NCBI RefSeq assembly: GCF_016428855.1
Contig: NZ_JAELTN010000036.1
Span: forward strand, 1 to 55,419
DNA length: 55,419 nt
From: Pedobacter sp. ASV28
Lineage (GTDB): Bacteria; Bacteroidota; Bacteroidia; Sphingobacteriales; Sphingobacteriaceae
Direction of reading: 5' to 3'
In this document: positions 8,091 to 17,078 of the stretch, one piece after another
How positions within the stretch are numbered: the stretch's first letter is position 1
Layout of the letters: each line of letters begins with the position of its first letter
Program-made: the position numbers and the translations under genes
The notes under the pieces: generated by a model
The model's input: the letters and a program-made list of their open reading frames with translations, nothing else
Database searches by the model: none
Told to the model about the DNA's origin: nothing

Positions 8091-11000
8091 TTAGAATTGA
8101 AGCTGAATACCAATAGCGATGGTTTTTAAAGGGGGTAATATTAAAGGGTTCTGATTTTCTGGATCTGCCCCTATGTAATGGGTAATGGTAAACAGGTTTT
8201 GGGCAGTCATGAAAAATTTGGCTGCATGGAGCTGAAGTTTTTTCAGTACTGAATTGTTTAGCACATACGAAATGGAGATATTCTTTAATCGAATGTAGGA
8301 AGCGTCTGAATATACACCATCTGAAGAGCCCAATAGAGAGGCCGCGGCAAGATAGGCCGAGGTGTTGCCCTTGGCTGTAAATCTTTGTACACTTGAAATA
8401 TCCCCTGGGTTTTGCCAGCGTTGTAATACGACAACGGGCTGATTGTTGTACTTGTAGCCTGGTACAGATGTTGTTTGGTTGGCCAAATAGTTTTGGCCCA
8501 TCTGTTTTTTAAACTCGAACAAGAAGGATATGTTAAAGCCCATGAAGGTAAACTCGTTACTAAGTCCTCCATAATAGCTTGGATCTGTATTCACCACCGA
8601 TATGCGGTCTGTAGCATTGTATGTTCCATTTCTATCTACATCAGTAAACTGATATTCCCCGTTGGTTGGATCAACGCCCAAATATTGATATACTCTTCGA
8701 CTACTGACTGATTGGCCAATGATATAGGTATTGGCATAGGTGGATGTTGACAGGCCTGGGAAAGCAAGTAGTTTGTTTCTGGAACGGGTAACATTTAGGG
8801 CACTTGTCCAACTGAAGTTTTTGCTAATGATATTCTTGGTATTCAGTTCAATTTCAAGTCCTCTGTTTTCTATTTCGGCATTAAGATTTTGCAGTACCGA
8901 GGCAAAGCCAGTTTGAATGGGAAGGCTATAGTTCACCAGTTGGTTGGTGCTCTTGTTTTTAAATGCGGATAAGGAGATTAAAACACGATCGCTAAGAACG
9001 CCTAATTCAATTCCGATTTCTATTTTCTTATTTTTTTCCCAGGCATAATCTGGATTGAATAATGAAGTTGGGTTTAGGCTGCTTACCCCCTGATACAGTT
9101 GGGAACTGGCCGTCCAGGTATCAAGATATTTATAGTTGCCAATCTGATCGTTCCCCGTAATGCCATAACTGGCCCTCATTTTACCATAACTTACCAATGG
9201 TATAAAGTCCTTGATCAAGCGCTCATTTGAAAAAATCCATCCGGCGCCTATCGCTCCGAAATTGGAAAAGCGTTTGCCGGGACCAAACCTGCTCGAACCA
9301 TCTCTCCTGCCTGTCAAATTTAACAGGTATGTGCTTTTGAGGCTATAGCCAACCCTTCCAAAAATAGCATTATAACGATATTGGTTATAGTTGTTTACCG
9401 TAGATATTTGGCCCGCACCCGAAATGGAGTTCAACAGGATGTCACTCGAATAATTTGTACCTGTGCTGGAAGAGTTATCACTTTTGTTTTCTTGAAATGT
9501 ACTGCCAAAAAGAATATTCACTTTTCCAAAATCAAACAATCTATTGTACTCTAGTTGCGGTTCAATGATCCAACTCCTTTGTGTACCATTTGAGAATGAA
9601 GCAAAGGGAAGTTGGTTACTTGCCGGATCAAAGGAAGTGCTGGGATTTATTCTTTTCTCATTGGTCAGCACAAGGTTATATCCAAAACTTGATTTTAGGT
9701 ACATGCCGGGAAATAACCTGTACCCTAACTGCATGTTGCTGGATAGATTATCAAATTTGCCCTTGTAGGTTCTCTTTAGGTAGGCCATTGGATTTACAAG
9801 TCCCAATGAGGTATAGGAATAATTGCCCTCTTTCCAGTTCAGGTTGCCCAAGCTATCATAAAGATTGGCCATGGGAGGCAATCTTAGGGCATTGGACAGG
9901 TCTGTTGACAACATATCGCTGAAATTTGAGGTATAGAATGCGGATAACCCAATAGTGAATTTTTTATCTTCTGTACTATGGTTAAGATTAATGTTTAGCG
10001 ATGCTCTACGGTCAGAGAAATCACCGGGAAATACAGTATTTTCTTTGCGATAACCAGCGCCAATAAGGAATTGTGTATGGGGTGTTCCACCCGTTACGGA
10101 CAGGCTTGCATTTGTAGCAAGGGCAGTTCCTCCCACAAGCAGTTTTCTGAAATCTGTTGAACGTGTGGTGTCCCATGTCAATAGATCGGCGGATAAGTCG
10201 GTTAGCGGATTGCCGGGATTGGGGTTAAGACCGTCATTTTTGAATGCTTCCCTGCGCATTTCCAGATATTGTGTTGTATTTAGCATATCCATAGTCCGTG
10301 TTACACTACTTAAACTATTATAGGTATTCAGCGTGACCTGGGTTTTGCCCTGCTTCCCTTTCTTGGTAGTGATCAATATGACACCGTTGGCCCCACGGCT
10401 TCCATAAATGGCGGTCGCATCAGCATCTTTTAATATTTCGATACTTTCTATATCCGAAGGGTTCAATAGATTTAAGGGACTTAATCCATAGAACGATGCT
10501 TGGTTTAGTTGGTTTATTTTTTCGTTTGCAGGCGCAAATGGAACGCCATCTATAACATAGAAAGGTTCCGTTCCCTGTAGCAACGAGTTTTTTCCTCTGA
10601 TCTGGACATTTACGTAAGCACCAGGAATACCACTGGTCTGAGTAATCACCATGCCTGGTACGCGACCTTGTAAAGCGGTGATCGGGTTTCCTATCGGCTG
10701 TTTATTGATCTCTTCGGCAGTGACCTTGCTGATATTTCCTGTGTTAAGCCGTTTGGTAGTTGTTCCATAGGCCATCACTACCACTTCGTCCAGATTGTTT
10801 ACCGTTTCGTTAAGGCTTATTAAAATTTCTTCCTTATTGGCTTTGATGGCCTGCATTCCAAAGCCAACATAACTCACTTCAAGATAATTCCCTTCATTAG
10901 TCTTTAAAACAAATGATCCATCAACTCCCGTAAAGGTAGTATTGGTCGTTCCCTTGATCTTTACGGTTGCTCCACTTAAGGGCATATTATCTTTTATAGA

Positions 11001-11408
11001 GACCACTTTGCCTTTAACGGTAATCAGTGTGTCGCTTGGTAAAGTTGGGTTTTGACTTTTTGGCTGTACCAATATAGCATGCGCTTCGATCTTATAGATC
11101 AATGGCTGATCTTTAAAAACTATTGTCAATACTTCTTTAAGACTGGCATTTTTAAGGTCGATGGTGACCGTACCGGCTTTGTCAACCAGGCTTTTTACAT
11201 AGAACACACGGTAGCTGCTCTGTTGCTCTATTTGCTGGAAGACCGTACTGAGCGATGCCTTCTTCAGTGAAATGGTGAACCTGTTCCCATCATCTTGGCC
11301 AAGGAGTGGCAACCAGCCCAATAATATACCGAGTAGGGGAAGTAGCAGTTTTTTCTTTGGGCAATAGCTTGCCCGTCCCTTGCGGGATGCAGTTTCTTTA
11401 CGTGTCAT
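8091..11408 (-). CDS. SusC/RagA family TonB-dependent receptor with STN domain
   Basis: About 1105 aa from the ATG at 11406-11408; a GTG at 11432 would add eight residues. Order of parts: signal peptide (KKKLLLPLLGILLGWLPLLG), secretin/TonB short N-terminal domain (about 42-108, FTISLKKASLSTVFQQIEQQ), carboxypeptidase-regulatory-like fold (about 122-205), plug domain with the SusC consensus (VVMAYGTTTKRLNTGNIS; ADATAIYGSRGANGVILITT) and a long beta-barrel ending in an aromatic (IQLQF). The STN domain marks it as a transducer type that signals substrate to the FecR anti-sigma factor encoded just upstream. It imports a ligand across the outer membrane using TonB energy, together with SusD. Confidence 0.97.
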   Translation of the reverse strand: MTRKETASRKGRASYCPKKKLLLPLLGILLGWLPLLGQDDGNRFTISLKKASLSTVFQQIEQQSSYRVFYVKSLVDKAGTVTIDLKNASLKEVLTIVFKDQPLIYKIEAHAILVQPKSQNPTLPSDTLITVKGKVVSIKDNMPLSGATVKIKGTTNTTFTGVDGSFVLKTNEGNYLEVSYVGFGMQAIKANKEEILISLNETVNNLDEVVVMAYGTTTKRLNTGNISKVTAEEINKQPIGNPITALQGRVPGMVITQTSGIPGAYVNVQIRGKNSLLQGTEPFYVIDGVPFAPANEKINQLNQASFYGLSPLNLLNPSDIESIEILKDADATAIYGSRGANGVILITTKKGKQGKTQVTLNTYNSLSSVTRTMDMLNTTQYLEMRREAFKNDGLNPNPGNPLTDLSADLLTWDTTRSTDFRKLLVGGTALATNASLSVTGGTPHTQFLIGAGYRKENTVFPGDFSDRRASLNINLNHSTEDKKFTIGLSAFYTSNFSDMLSTDLSNALRLPPMANLYDSLGNLNWKEGNYSYTSLGLVNPMAYLKRTYKGKFDNLSSNMQLGYRLFPGMYLKSSFGYNLVLTNEKRINPSTSFDPASNQLPFASFSNGTQRSWIIEPQLEYNRLFDFGKVNILFGSTFQENKSDNSSSTGTNYSSDILLNSISGAGQISTVNNYNQYRYNAIFGRVGYSLKSTYLLNLTGRRDGSSRFGPGKRFSNFGAIGAGWIFSNERLIKDFIPLVSYGKMRASYGITGNDQIGNYKYLDTWTASSQLYQGVSSLNPTSLFNPDYAWEKNKKIEIGIELGVLSDRVLISLSAFKNKSTNQLVNYSLPIQTGFASVLQNLNAEIENRGLEIELNTKNIISKNFSWTSALNVTRSRNKLLAFPGLSTSTYANTYIIGQSVSSRRVYQYLGVDPTNGEYQFTDVDRNGTYNATDRISVVNTDPSYYGGLSNEFTFMGFNISFLFEFKKQMGQNYLANQTTSVPGYKYNNQPVVVLQRWQNPGDISSVQRFTAKGNTSAYLAAASLLGSSDGVYSDASYIRLKNISISYVLNNSVLKKLQLHAAKFFMTAQNLFTITHYIGADPENQNPLILPPLKTIAIGIQLQF

Positions 11409-11478
11409 GTTTGCAGTTAAATTGTGGACCACCCACCTTTAATGGATCGCCCTGTGGCTAATCTTCTTTTTGGGTTTT

Positions 11479-12621
11479 TCAGTAGGGCCGTATATACAGC
11501 GTTCGTTCCTTCAGTTTGAAATGGGCTACGCCCGTTTGCTCCAACATCGCCAACAGTTTTTCCAACGTCACGCTCCTGCCGATCTCTCCATTGTATAGCT
11601 CTTGCTGCTGCTTATAGCTTTCATCATACACGATCTTTACATCATACCACCTCGATAGCTCTTCCATCATTTCCCATATCGGCATATTATGGAAGATAAA
11701 CTTGTCCTTTCGCCAGGCCGTAGCTGCCGCAATATCGCCCATGCCGACCTTGATGCCAGTGGCCAGTGCATCGGCCACCTGACCGGGTTTGATAATGGCC
11801 GTTGCGCCGTTACTGCTCACCTTTACCGATCCTTCCAACAACGTGGTACTGATCTTTTCCATACCATAACCTTTCACGTTGAATACCGTACCCAATACTT
11901 CTACCTTGCTACCTCCGTTGGTCAATACCATGAATGGATGTTGTGCATCTTTGCTGACTTCAAAAAATCCTTCGCCATCCAGTTCTACTACCCGCTCCTT
12001 GCCTGTAAAACGGTTCGGAAACTTCAATGTCGAAGCGGCATTCAGCCACACCCTTGAACCATCGGGAAGTACCATATTATATTTGCCCGCATTGGGCGTG
12101 ATCAGTTGTTGTTCTACAATGGCACTGCCCGCATCTGTACGGTAACTTAGCCTGCCAGCTTCCTGAACGATCTGTAGATCGCCATAGACAAAGGAAGTAT
12201 CGCCGTTTTCTTTTAGTTCAAGCCGACTGCCATCGCCCGTGATCAGTATGGCCCTATCGCTTGCGGGCAGTATCTCTTTGATACTATCTGTTTGGGCAAG
12301 GCTCTTTGGTATTTCTTTATGGTTAGTCCTCGGGATCACGAAGATCCCTACGGCCATCAGGATAGCTGCGGCTACGGCCACCAGCAAGCGCTTTCTTCTT
12401 CTTGCCTTTGCCGCCCTGCGGTGTACTCTGTTCAGTGCGCTATGGCTGTCTACCTGTCTTAGTTCTTCCAGCACACCTTCTTCATCGTTCAGTATTCTTT
12501 CGTACACCCATCTGTTTTCCTGATTGGCATTCAGCCAATCATTGATCAGTGCATCATCTGCTTCCGTTGCAATGCCCTGCATTTTCCTTGCAAGGGCATC
12601 GGCCAGTTTTAATGTCTTCAT
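11479..12621 (-). CDS. FecR family anti-sigma factor
   Basis: 380 aa. The N-terminal cytoplasmic part (about 1-75) begins MKTLKLADALARKMQG and carries the sigma-binding region with the WLNANQENRWVYERIL block. One transmembrane helix follows at about 79-97 (LLVAVAAAILMAVGIFVI). The periplasmic FecR domain (about 165-275) has TPNAGKYNMVLPDGSRVWLN and ELDGEGFFEV. The C-terminal DUF4974-like domain (about 305-380) resembles an STN fold. In the known scheme it holds the ECF sigma (13002-13514) inactive until the SusC STN domain reports ligand. It is separated from the sigma gene by about 380 bp that include an opposite-strand gene, which is unusual. Confidence 0.95.
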   Translation of the reverse strand: MKTLKLADALARKMQGIATEADDALINDWLNANQENRWVYERILNDEEGVLEELRQVDSHSALNRVHRRAAKARRRKRLLVAVAAAILMAVGIFVIPRTNHKEIPKSLAQTDSIKEILPASDRAILITGDGSRLELKENGDTSFVYGDLQIVQEAGRLSYRTDAGSAIVEQQLITPNAGKYNMVLPDGSRVWLNAASTLKFPNRFTGKERVVELDGEGFFEVSKDAQHPFMVLTNGGSKVEVLGTVFNVKGYGMEKISTTLLEGSVKVSSNGATAIIKPGQVADALATGIKVGMGDIAAATAWRKDKFIFHNMPIWEMMEELSRWYDVKIVYDESYKQQQELYNGEIGRSVTLEKLLAMLEQTGVAHFKLKERTLYIRPY

Positions 12622-12795
12622 CGTTGTTTGCTTTCCTGGGTTGGCTTTGCCCCGTCGGGCAGTGATGGATAGGTTTACTTCTATGAAGTACCGATAGTGA
12701 CCAAAATCTCTACTGGTTTTGAAAGTTTTTTTTGTTTTTTTTCTTGCAGCGCTGGCCGAAGATTTTCAGCCTATGGCACTACATATTTAAAAAAC

Positions 12796-13005
12796 ATGGA
12801 CATGAGGACTGTAGTGTTTAGTTGCCTGCCCAATGATCTTGAACTGCTCGATATGCTATTGGATTACTTTGTTTCCAAACATTGGTTGCTCAAAAGGGAA
12901 GGTACGGATACACGATACGAAGTGACCCTAATGGGTGAAATTGGTTTTGAAGGCATAGGCATAGACCTGTCCTGTTTTTCCGAAAGGAATTATGCAGATC
13001 ATTAG
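12796..13005 (+). CDS. Small hypothetical protein (69 aa) between sigma and fecR, opposite strand
   Basis: I choose ATG 12796 (MDMRTVVFSCLPNDLELL). The in-frame ATG at 12697 would add a Phe/Cys-rich stretch that does not look like protein. The product is acidic, about 69 residues, without signal peptide or membrane helix. The segment FVSKHWLLKREGTDTRYEVTLMG could be a small winged-helix or beta-rich fold, but I recognise no family. It runs opposite to the sigma/FecR/SusC/SusD operon and its last four bases overlap the sigma stop codon. It could be a genuine regulator or a chance ORF. Confidence 0.45.
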   Translation: MDMRTVVFSCLPNDLELLDMLLDYFVSKHWLLKREGTDTRYEVTLMGEIGFEGIGIDLSCFSERNYADH

Positions 13006-13514
13006 TGGAGATGGAAGAAACTATAGAAAGCCACACCGGAAAGCATCTTCCTTAACAGCGAAAGCCCCTTCGCTTTGTGGTTGTAGACCGTACTTTCGGT
13101 AATGCCAAGTTCCTGGGCAATTTCCGATGTGCTCTTATTGTCCATAAAGGACATGCGGATCACCTTGCCACATTTATCGGGCAGTTCATCCAGTGCCTGC
13201 ATCACCTGTCTGTAGATTTCCCTGTATAATTGTTCATTATCTATCTCCTCACTGGCTTCGAGTGCGGCTGCTTCCAATGGCTGTAATGGTGCCGTGCGGC
13301 CAAGGTGCTTATAACAGGTCTTGCGTACGGCAGCATATAGGAAATTACGCCAGTCGATAATGGGGGGCTTTAATGGATTGCGTTGTAGCACGGTCATGAA
13401 CACATCTTCAACCAGGTCTTCGGCAATATGCGCATCCCTTACTATGCCTTTGGCATAACTGCAAAGGGCAGCGTGATAGCTTAGGAAAATATGGTCAAAT
13501 TCGCTTTGCCGCAT
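13002..13514 (-). CDS. ECF sigma factor of the FecR/SusC/SusD locus
   Basis: 170 aa. Region 2 is at about residues 8-75 (FDHIFLSYHAALCSYAKGIVRDAHIAEDLVEDVFMTVLQRN, then WRNFLYAAVRKTCYKHLGR). Region 4 is at about 105-160 (LDELPDKCGKVIRMSFMDNKSTSEIAQELGITESTVYNHKAKGLSLLRKML), with a standard helix-turn-helix. It heads the minus-strand series sigma, FecR, SusC, SusD, TlpA-like, the usual arrangement for trans-envelope signalling. It should drive transcription of the SusC/SusD genes when FecR releases it. The 3' end overlaps the opposite-strand small gene by four bases. Confidence 0.94.
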   Translation of the reverse strand: MRQSEFDHIFLSYHAALCSYAKGIVRDAHIAEDLVEDVFMTVLQRNPLKPPIIDWRNFLYAAVRKTCYKHLGRTAPLQPLEAAALEASEEIDNEQLYREIYRQVMQALDELPDKCGKVIRMSFMDNKSTSEIAQELGITESTVYNHKAKGLSLLRKMLSGVAFYSFFHLH

Positions 13515-13630
13515 GAATATCAGTTTTTGTAAAACTGGATAGGGTCAAGACCCTAAAGATAAGGGTTTTCACATTTAAGTGTTTTGACCTATAGATTACA
13601 TTAAGCTCGTAAGCTTTTTACATCTTTGCA

Positions 13631-13693
13631 GGGAGAGCGTTAATTTAGATGGCGGGATGCGGACTTTTACAGTTTGCGTCCCGTTTCTTTTTT
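13631..13693 (+). ncRNA. Candidate small structured RNA, copy 1
   Basis: An 18-nt block agagcgttaatttagatg (13634-13651) is followed at once by a hairpin CGGGATGC (13653-13660) with GCGTCCCG (13676-13683), one G-U pair, then TTTCTTTTTT. The same 18-nt block followed by a hairpin with the same base but a different upper stem occurs at 53027-53086. Upstream lies TACATCTTTGC (13619-13629), close to the Bacteroidota -7 element. It ends 18 nt before the start codon of the 13712 gene, so it is either an sRNA with its own terminator or an attenuating leader. Not matched to a known RNA family. Confidence 0.5.
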
Positions 13694-13711
13694 GATAGCC
13701 TTTTATAACTT

Positions 13712-14188
13712 ATGCTAATTTTGGTTTTCGTGACCCAAAGTCAGGCCATACACATTGCCCATAGTCTTCTTGTTGATAGCTTTCCCGAAATTTCCCATAG
13801 GCGCATCCGCTTTCTTTTCGTAGAGGGGAGCCAATTTGATTTTTATATGGCCACCGCCAAGACCCTCTTCGGTTATCGCATTGAAGTCGAAAGTGAAATT
13901 CTACAGTTTTCGGAGGAAGCCTTTAGCGCTTGCCTGGCCCATGAATACGCACACATTACCCTGGACGGAAAAAGTTCGTTCCCGAAGAGGTTAATGTGGT
14001 TCCTGGGATGGGTACAAGAGGACATGGAAGAAGAACGACAGGCCGATCTTTTGATTGTACAGAAAGGTTTGGGAAAAAGTCTGATGGCATTCCATCGTCA
14101 ACACGATAAGAAATATGAAGCCTTCAACAAAAAGGAAGGGCTTTCCAAAAAAGAGATCAGAAAATTATTGAAGAAGAAAGCTGGATGA
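13712..14188 (+). CDS. Small zincin-type metallopeptidase-like protein, 158 aa
   Basis: The motif HEYAH at residues 77-81 is a metallopeptidase HExxH, in the context SACLAHEYAHITLDG. About 26 residues on, EERQAD (107-112) is placed like the third zinc ligand and Asp of M48/M78-type gluzincins (E-x-x-A-D). The protein is short and soluble, with no membrane helices, so it is unlike HtpX. It is nearer to the domesticated peptidase cores linked to HTH or toxin-antitoxin regulators (ImmA/IrrE type), although no HTH partner is adjacent. The basic C-terminus (KKEGLSKKEIRKLLKKKAG) may bind nucleic acid. It sits just behind a candidate RNA leader (13631-13693). Activity is inferred only from the motif. 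Confidence 0.65.
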   Translation: MLILVFVTQSQAIHIAHSLLVDSFPEISHRRIRFLFVEGSQFDFYMATAKTLFGYRIEVESEILQFSEEAFSACLAHEYAHITLDGKSSFPKRLMWFLGWVQEDMEEERQADLLIVQKGLGKSLMAFHRQHDKKYEAFNKKEGLSKKEIRKLLKKKAG

Positions 14189-14214
14189 CTATAAGTTGCA
14201 GGTCGTTTCTTTTT

Positions 14215-15606
14215 CTAATGCCATACAAATAGTTCTTCCATAAAGGGAATGCCTACTGCTTTGAATATGTTGGTCGCAGGAATTAAGTCGTTTGAGCCAT
14301 CTTCCTGGGATATAAAATGGCAATACACTTTCAGCATTTCTATATCCTCCCTTTTTTTATGGTGTGCAAAATGAAATTCCTTCATCGTATATAACCCCTT
14401 TTTATCCTCAAACTCAAACTTGTGTCCAATAAACTCTTGGTAATAAATGATAAACGCTTCCTTTTTATCCGCTCTGATCAACGAGTGAATGTGATTGATC
14501 TTTTTAAGCTCCGCCTCATTGAAATCACTGATAAGATCGGGAAACTCAAATATACTGGCGTGGGCTACAAGGTAGGCGGATCGTTCCATATAGGTCATTT
14601 TAAGCTGCTCACTGGTAATACGCCCTTCCTTATGTTCGGTCTCCAGCTCTTCCAGTATGATTGAGCTTCTTTCTTTAATGCTATCCATTACGATCCTTGA
14701 TTGGTGTCGTTCGGCAAATGTGTCAACATTGTGCTCGATGCCTGCAAAGATATCCTCCATCTGGTCAAGGTCAACACTTACTTCTTCTGTTAAAGATTTC
14801 CTGGTAATAGCGTCCTGATGGTACACATAGTTTACAGGATTTCCTTGGTAGTTTTCCTGGAGCATAATAAATCCGCACACAATATTGAACAGTTCGATAT
14901 AGGCATATAAGATCTTTCTATTTTTATCCGAACGAATGATGATCAGGTGCGATATTTCATTGTCAGATGGCTTGCGCATCAATTGGGAACTATTACAGTA
15001 ACGTATATTTTCAATGCCTTCGTCCAACTGGTCAACAGCATTGATCATTGCTTTGATAGAGGTCCTGTCAAGTCCGCAATGGCAATAATATTCAACAATG
15101 ATTTTATTGAGGGCAAGCCTTAGACTAGGCGTAAGCAATATTCCTATGGATGTTTTTAAAGGGCCGGAAAGAGTTTGCGTTTTGATCACTTCAAATTTCC
15201 CTTCTAGCGCTTTTGCCCCGAACATCCTTATACTTTTCTTCGCAATTGCCTTATAGGTTTCGATATGGTCGGGGCCCGTGATACTGAGCGCTATTTTGCC
15301 GTCCTCTGTTTTGGTTATTTCTACTCCTTGAGGAATGGCTTTGATTGTCCCTGTGCTATTGCTCCGTATATAAGCTGCATCATTGTCGGCCTGAAGCTTT
15401 AGATGCTCTACATTTCCAATCTTTAAGACATGCAGCACGACCTTAAAGGTTTCCCTGAAGGTCGGATCAAGTTTCCGTCCGAATTTATTGTTACATTTTG
15501 AACAGATCAATTCCCTGGAATGTAGCCTTCCGTTGATACATTGGGGAATGATATGCTCGTCCGAACCATCAAGTTCATTACTACAAAAGATACATTGCAT
15601 ATTCAT
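14215..15606 (-). CDS. HNH-type zinc-finger endonuclease-like protein, 463 aa
   Basis: The N-terminus is a compact HNH_5-like zinc module: C5-x2-C8, the D-E-H-I-I-P sequence at 16-21 that carries the catalytic His, then C35-x2-C38 followed by NNKFG. The remaining 400 residues are alpha/beta and unrecognised, with no helicase or methylase motif. Proteins with this N-terminal module are found in phage, defence and mobile-element contexts and are expected to nick or cut nucleic acid with a metal ion. It is a single gene, convergent with the small zincin (27 bp apart), at the left edge of the mobile-element-like region. A role in defence is a guess from context. Confidence 0.75.
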   Translation of the reverse strand: MNMQCIFCSNELDGSDEHIIPQCINGRLHSRELICSKCNNKFGRKLDPTFRETFKVVLHVLKIGNVEHLKLQADNDAAYIRSNSTGTIKAIPQGVEITKTEDGKIALSITGPDHIETYKAIAKKSIRMFGAKALEGKFEVIKTQTLSGPLKTSIGILLTPSLRLALNKIIVEYYCHCGLDRTSIKAMINAVDQLDEGIENIRYCNSSQLMRKPSDNEISHLIIIRSDKNRKILYAYIELFNIVCGFIMLQENYQGNPVNYVYHQDAITRKSLTEEVSVDLDQMEDIFAGIEHNVDTFAERHQSRIVMDSIKERSSIILEELETEHKEGRITSEQLKMTYMERSAYLVAHASIFEFPDLISDFNEAELKKINHIHSLIRADKKEAFIIYYQEFIGHKFEFEDKKGLYTMKEFHFAHHKKREDIEMLKVYCHFISQEDGSNDLIPATNIFKAVGIPFMEELFVWH

Positions 15607-16016
15607 TGAATGAGTTTACCTGTCTTGTAATTTAGAAAAAAAAACTTAGATGCTGTTTTGTTTTGATAACTATAGGTCTTTACAGTTGTTATTTATTTAA
15701 TAATCCTTAACACTTTTATTTTTTTTCCTAGATGGATTGATGGTAAGGGTAGGACGTAGAAAGATGAAGTCCGCACGAACAGGGATGGTTGCTTTTTATA
15801 TAGAAATGTATGGCCGTTCCCTTCGGGCGGGCTTTACGTTTCAATTCCTCACTCCACTGCGTTCCATTGCGGGATTTCCACTGCAATCCCTAACGGATGA
15901 ACCTCGCTTGCTTTTTTTTTCTTCACTTGTCTTCCGGCAAGATAGCACTCCCTATTTTTTTAGTTGGGCATTGACTGATTGCAAAAGTTCGGAAAAGGCC
16001 TGTTGGAGCGGCCAAT
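15607..16016. other. Intergenic stretch, no convincing gene
   Basis: About 410 bp. A plus-strand ORF (15737-16018) exists but its peptide is rich in Phe/Leu/Arg/Ser in a non-protein-like way, and no start signal is evident. The 15810-15900 part is more GC-rich than the surroundings and has Pu/Py-skewed words such as cttcgggcgggcttt. I see no RNA family. Confidence 0.4.
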
Positions 16017-16110
16017 AGACTACGGCATAAACACGCCCATAATTTTTATTGGGTAGGGGTATGGGCTTCCCCCAAACACAGGCCCACATTTATTCCGTTT
16101 CCTCTTGGCC
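16017..16110 (+). repeat. Leader repeat copy 1, upstream of RadC-like gene
   Basis: About 94 bp that match, with gaps, the stretch 17079-17178: actacggcataaacac, a hairpin GCCCATA (16035-16041) with TATGGGC (16060-16066), the internal taggggtatgggc, then an end near attccgtttcc and ttggcc. Each copy precedes a gene of the accessory region (RadC-like here, DUF932 there) by 60-115 bp. This points to a shared transcription or post-transcriptional control element. Confidence 0.6.
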
Positions 16111-16172
16111 TGTATTGGCCTTTTCCGAAGATGGTTTCCATCATTCATTTTTTCAACTAAAAAAAGAACATC

Positions 16173-16643
16173 ATGGAAACTTCATTCAACAATGACATCG
16201 TTAACACCGTATCGGAAATCGAACTCGTTTACAGACCTAAGATAAGGGCATCCCTGCGGCCAACGGTTATCTCTTCACAGTCGGTCTACGATATTTTAAT
16301 GGCTTCCTGGAACCCCGATCAGATTGAATTGCTCGAACAGTTCAAGGTGGTATTGCTCAATCGCAGGAACAAGGTATTGGGGATCATTGATCACTCGACA
16401 GGTGGAATTTCCGGCACCGTATGTGATCTCCGTTTGATTTTTGCCGCCGCATTGAAGGCAAATGCCTGTGCTATTATCATTGCACATAACCACCCCTCTG
16501 GAATTGTACAACCTAGTGAGGGCGATAAGAAGATGACTGAAAAGATCAAACAGGCTGGCGAACTGCTTGGTGTCAAATTGCTGGATCATGTGATCGTCTC
16601 GGTAGATCACTATTATTCCTTCGCTGATAATGGGCTGCTCTAG
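16173..16643 (+). CDS. RadC-like JAB/MPN domain protein
   Basis: 156 aa, essentially the MPN (JAMM-type) domain alone. The metal-site motif is AHNHPSGIVQPSEGD with His 105, His 107, Ser 115 and Asp 118, i.e. H-x-H-x7-S-x2-D. The family's usual HhH N-terminal domain of full-length RadC is missing, as is common for the short RadC-like proteins of Bacteroidota conjugative elements. The biochemical role is not established for the family; it is not a proven repair enzyme. It follows the leader repeat 16017-16110 and converges with the Ada-like gene, their stop codons overlapping by four bases. Confidence 0.88.
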   Translation: METSFNNDIVNTVSEIELVYRPKIRASLRPTVISSQSVYDILMASWNPDQIELLEQFKVVLLNRRNKVLGIIDHSTGGISGTVCDLRLIFAAALKANACAIIIAHNHPSGIVQPSEGDKKMTEKIKQAGELLGVKLLDHVIVSVDHYYSFADNGLL

Positions 16644-16993
16644 CCCTTTTTTTTGCCCAGGCTTGTATCTTGTCCTTTGCTGGTTCTGCGCTTCCATGCT
16701 TCGTACAATGTGGGCAGACAATTTCCACAGGGACGGTAGCCTTCATGCCATGCTTCCTCTTCATCTATAAAGAATACACGATGCTCCACCTTCATGCGCT
16801 TGCCCATCTTGCAGTTAAGTAGCCCGTAGGTCTTTTTCTTTCGGTAACCGCCTAGGGTGATCTTGCCCTTTCTGATAAGGGAGGCCACCACCCTGCTTCT
16901 TTCCTGCGGGCTATTGCCCAATGCCATATGTTCCATCATGACCAATACTAAAAAATATAAACGTTCTCTGGAACCCGAAACTTGCTGGAACAT
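16640..16993 (-). CDS. Ada-like zinc-binding domain protein, 117 aa
   Basis: I start at ATG 16991-16993 (MFQQVSGSRERL); an upstream TTG would add six residues. The C-terminal half holds an Ada metal-binding-like block: LLNCK, then VFFIDEEEAWHEGYRPCGNCLPTLYEAWKRR. The end (FF-x4-EA-x3-GYRPC-x2-C-x-P) is the classic Ada N-terminal signature. Only one Cys precedes it instead of the usual two, so a complete four-Cys zinc site is not certain. The N-terminal half has a possible wHTH-like region (PQERSRVVASLIRKGKITLGGY). A role in DNA methylation-damage sensing is possible but unproven, and there is no methyltransferase domain. Confidence 0.7.
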   Translation of the reverse strand: MFQQVSGSRERLYFLVLVMMEHMALGNSPQERSRVVASLIRKGKITLGGYRKKKTYGLLNCKMGKRMKVEHRVFFIDEEEAWHEGYRPCGNCLPTLYEAWKRRTSKGQDTSLGKKKG

Positions 16994-17078
16994 TTTCTCT
17001 GCCACCTTCAACTGCTAGGGAAAGGGTAAAAAGTGCAGCCAAGTTATGTCGTCCCGCTACCGCACAGCCCTGTCCAAA

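Noticed and set aside
15737..16018. Plus-strand ORF of 93 aa
   Set aside because: Low-complexity Phe/Leu/Arg/Ser peptide, no start signal, ends in the leader repeat.
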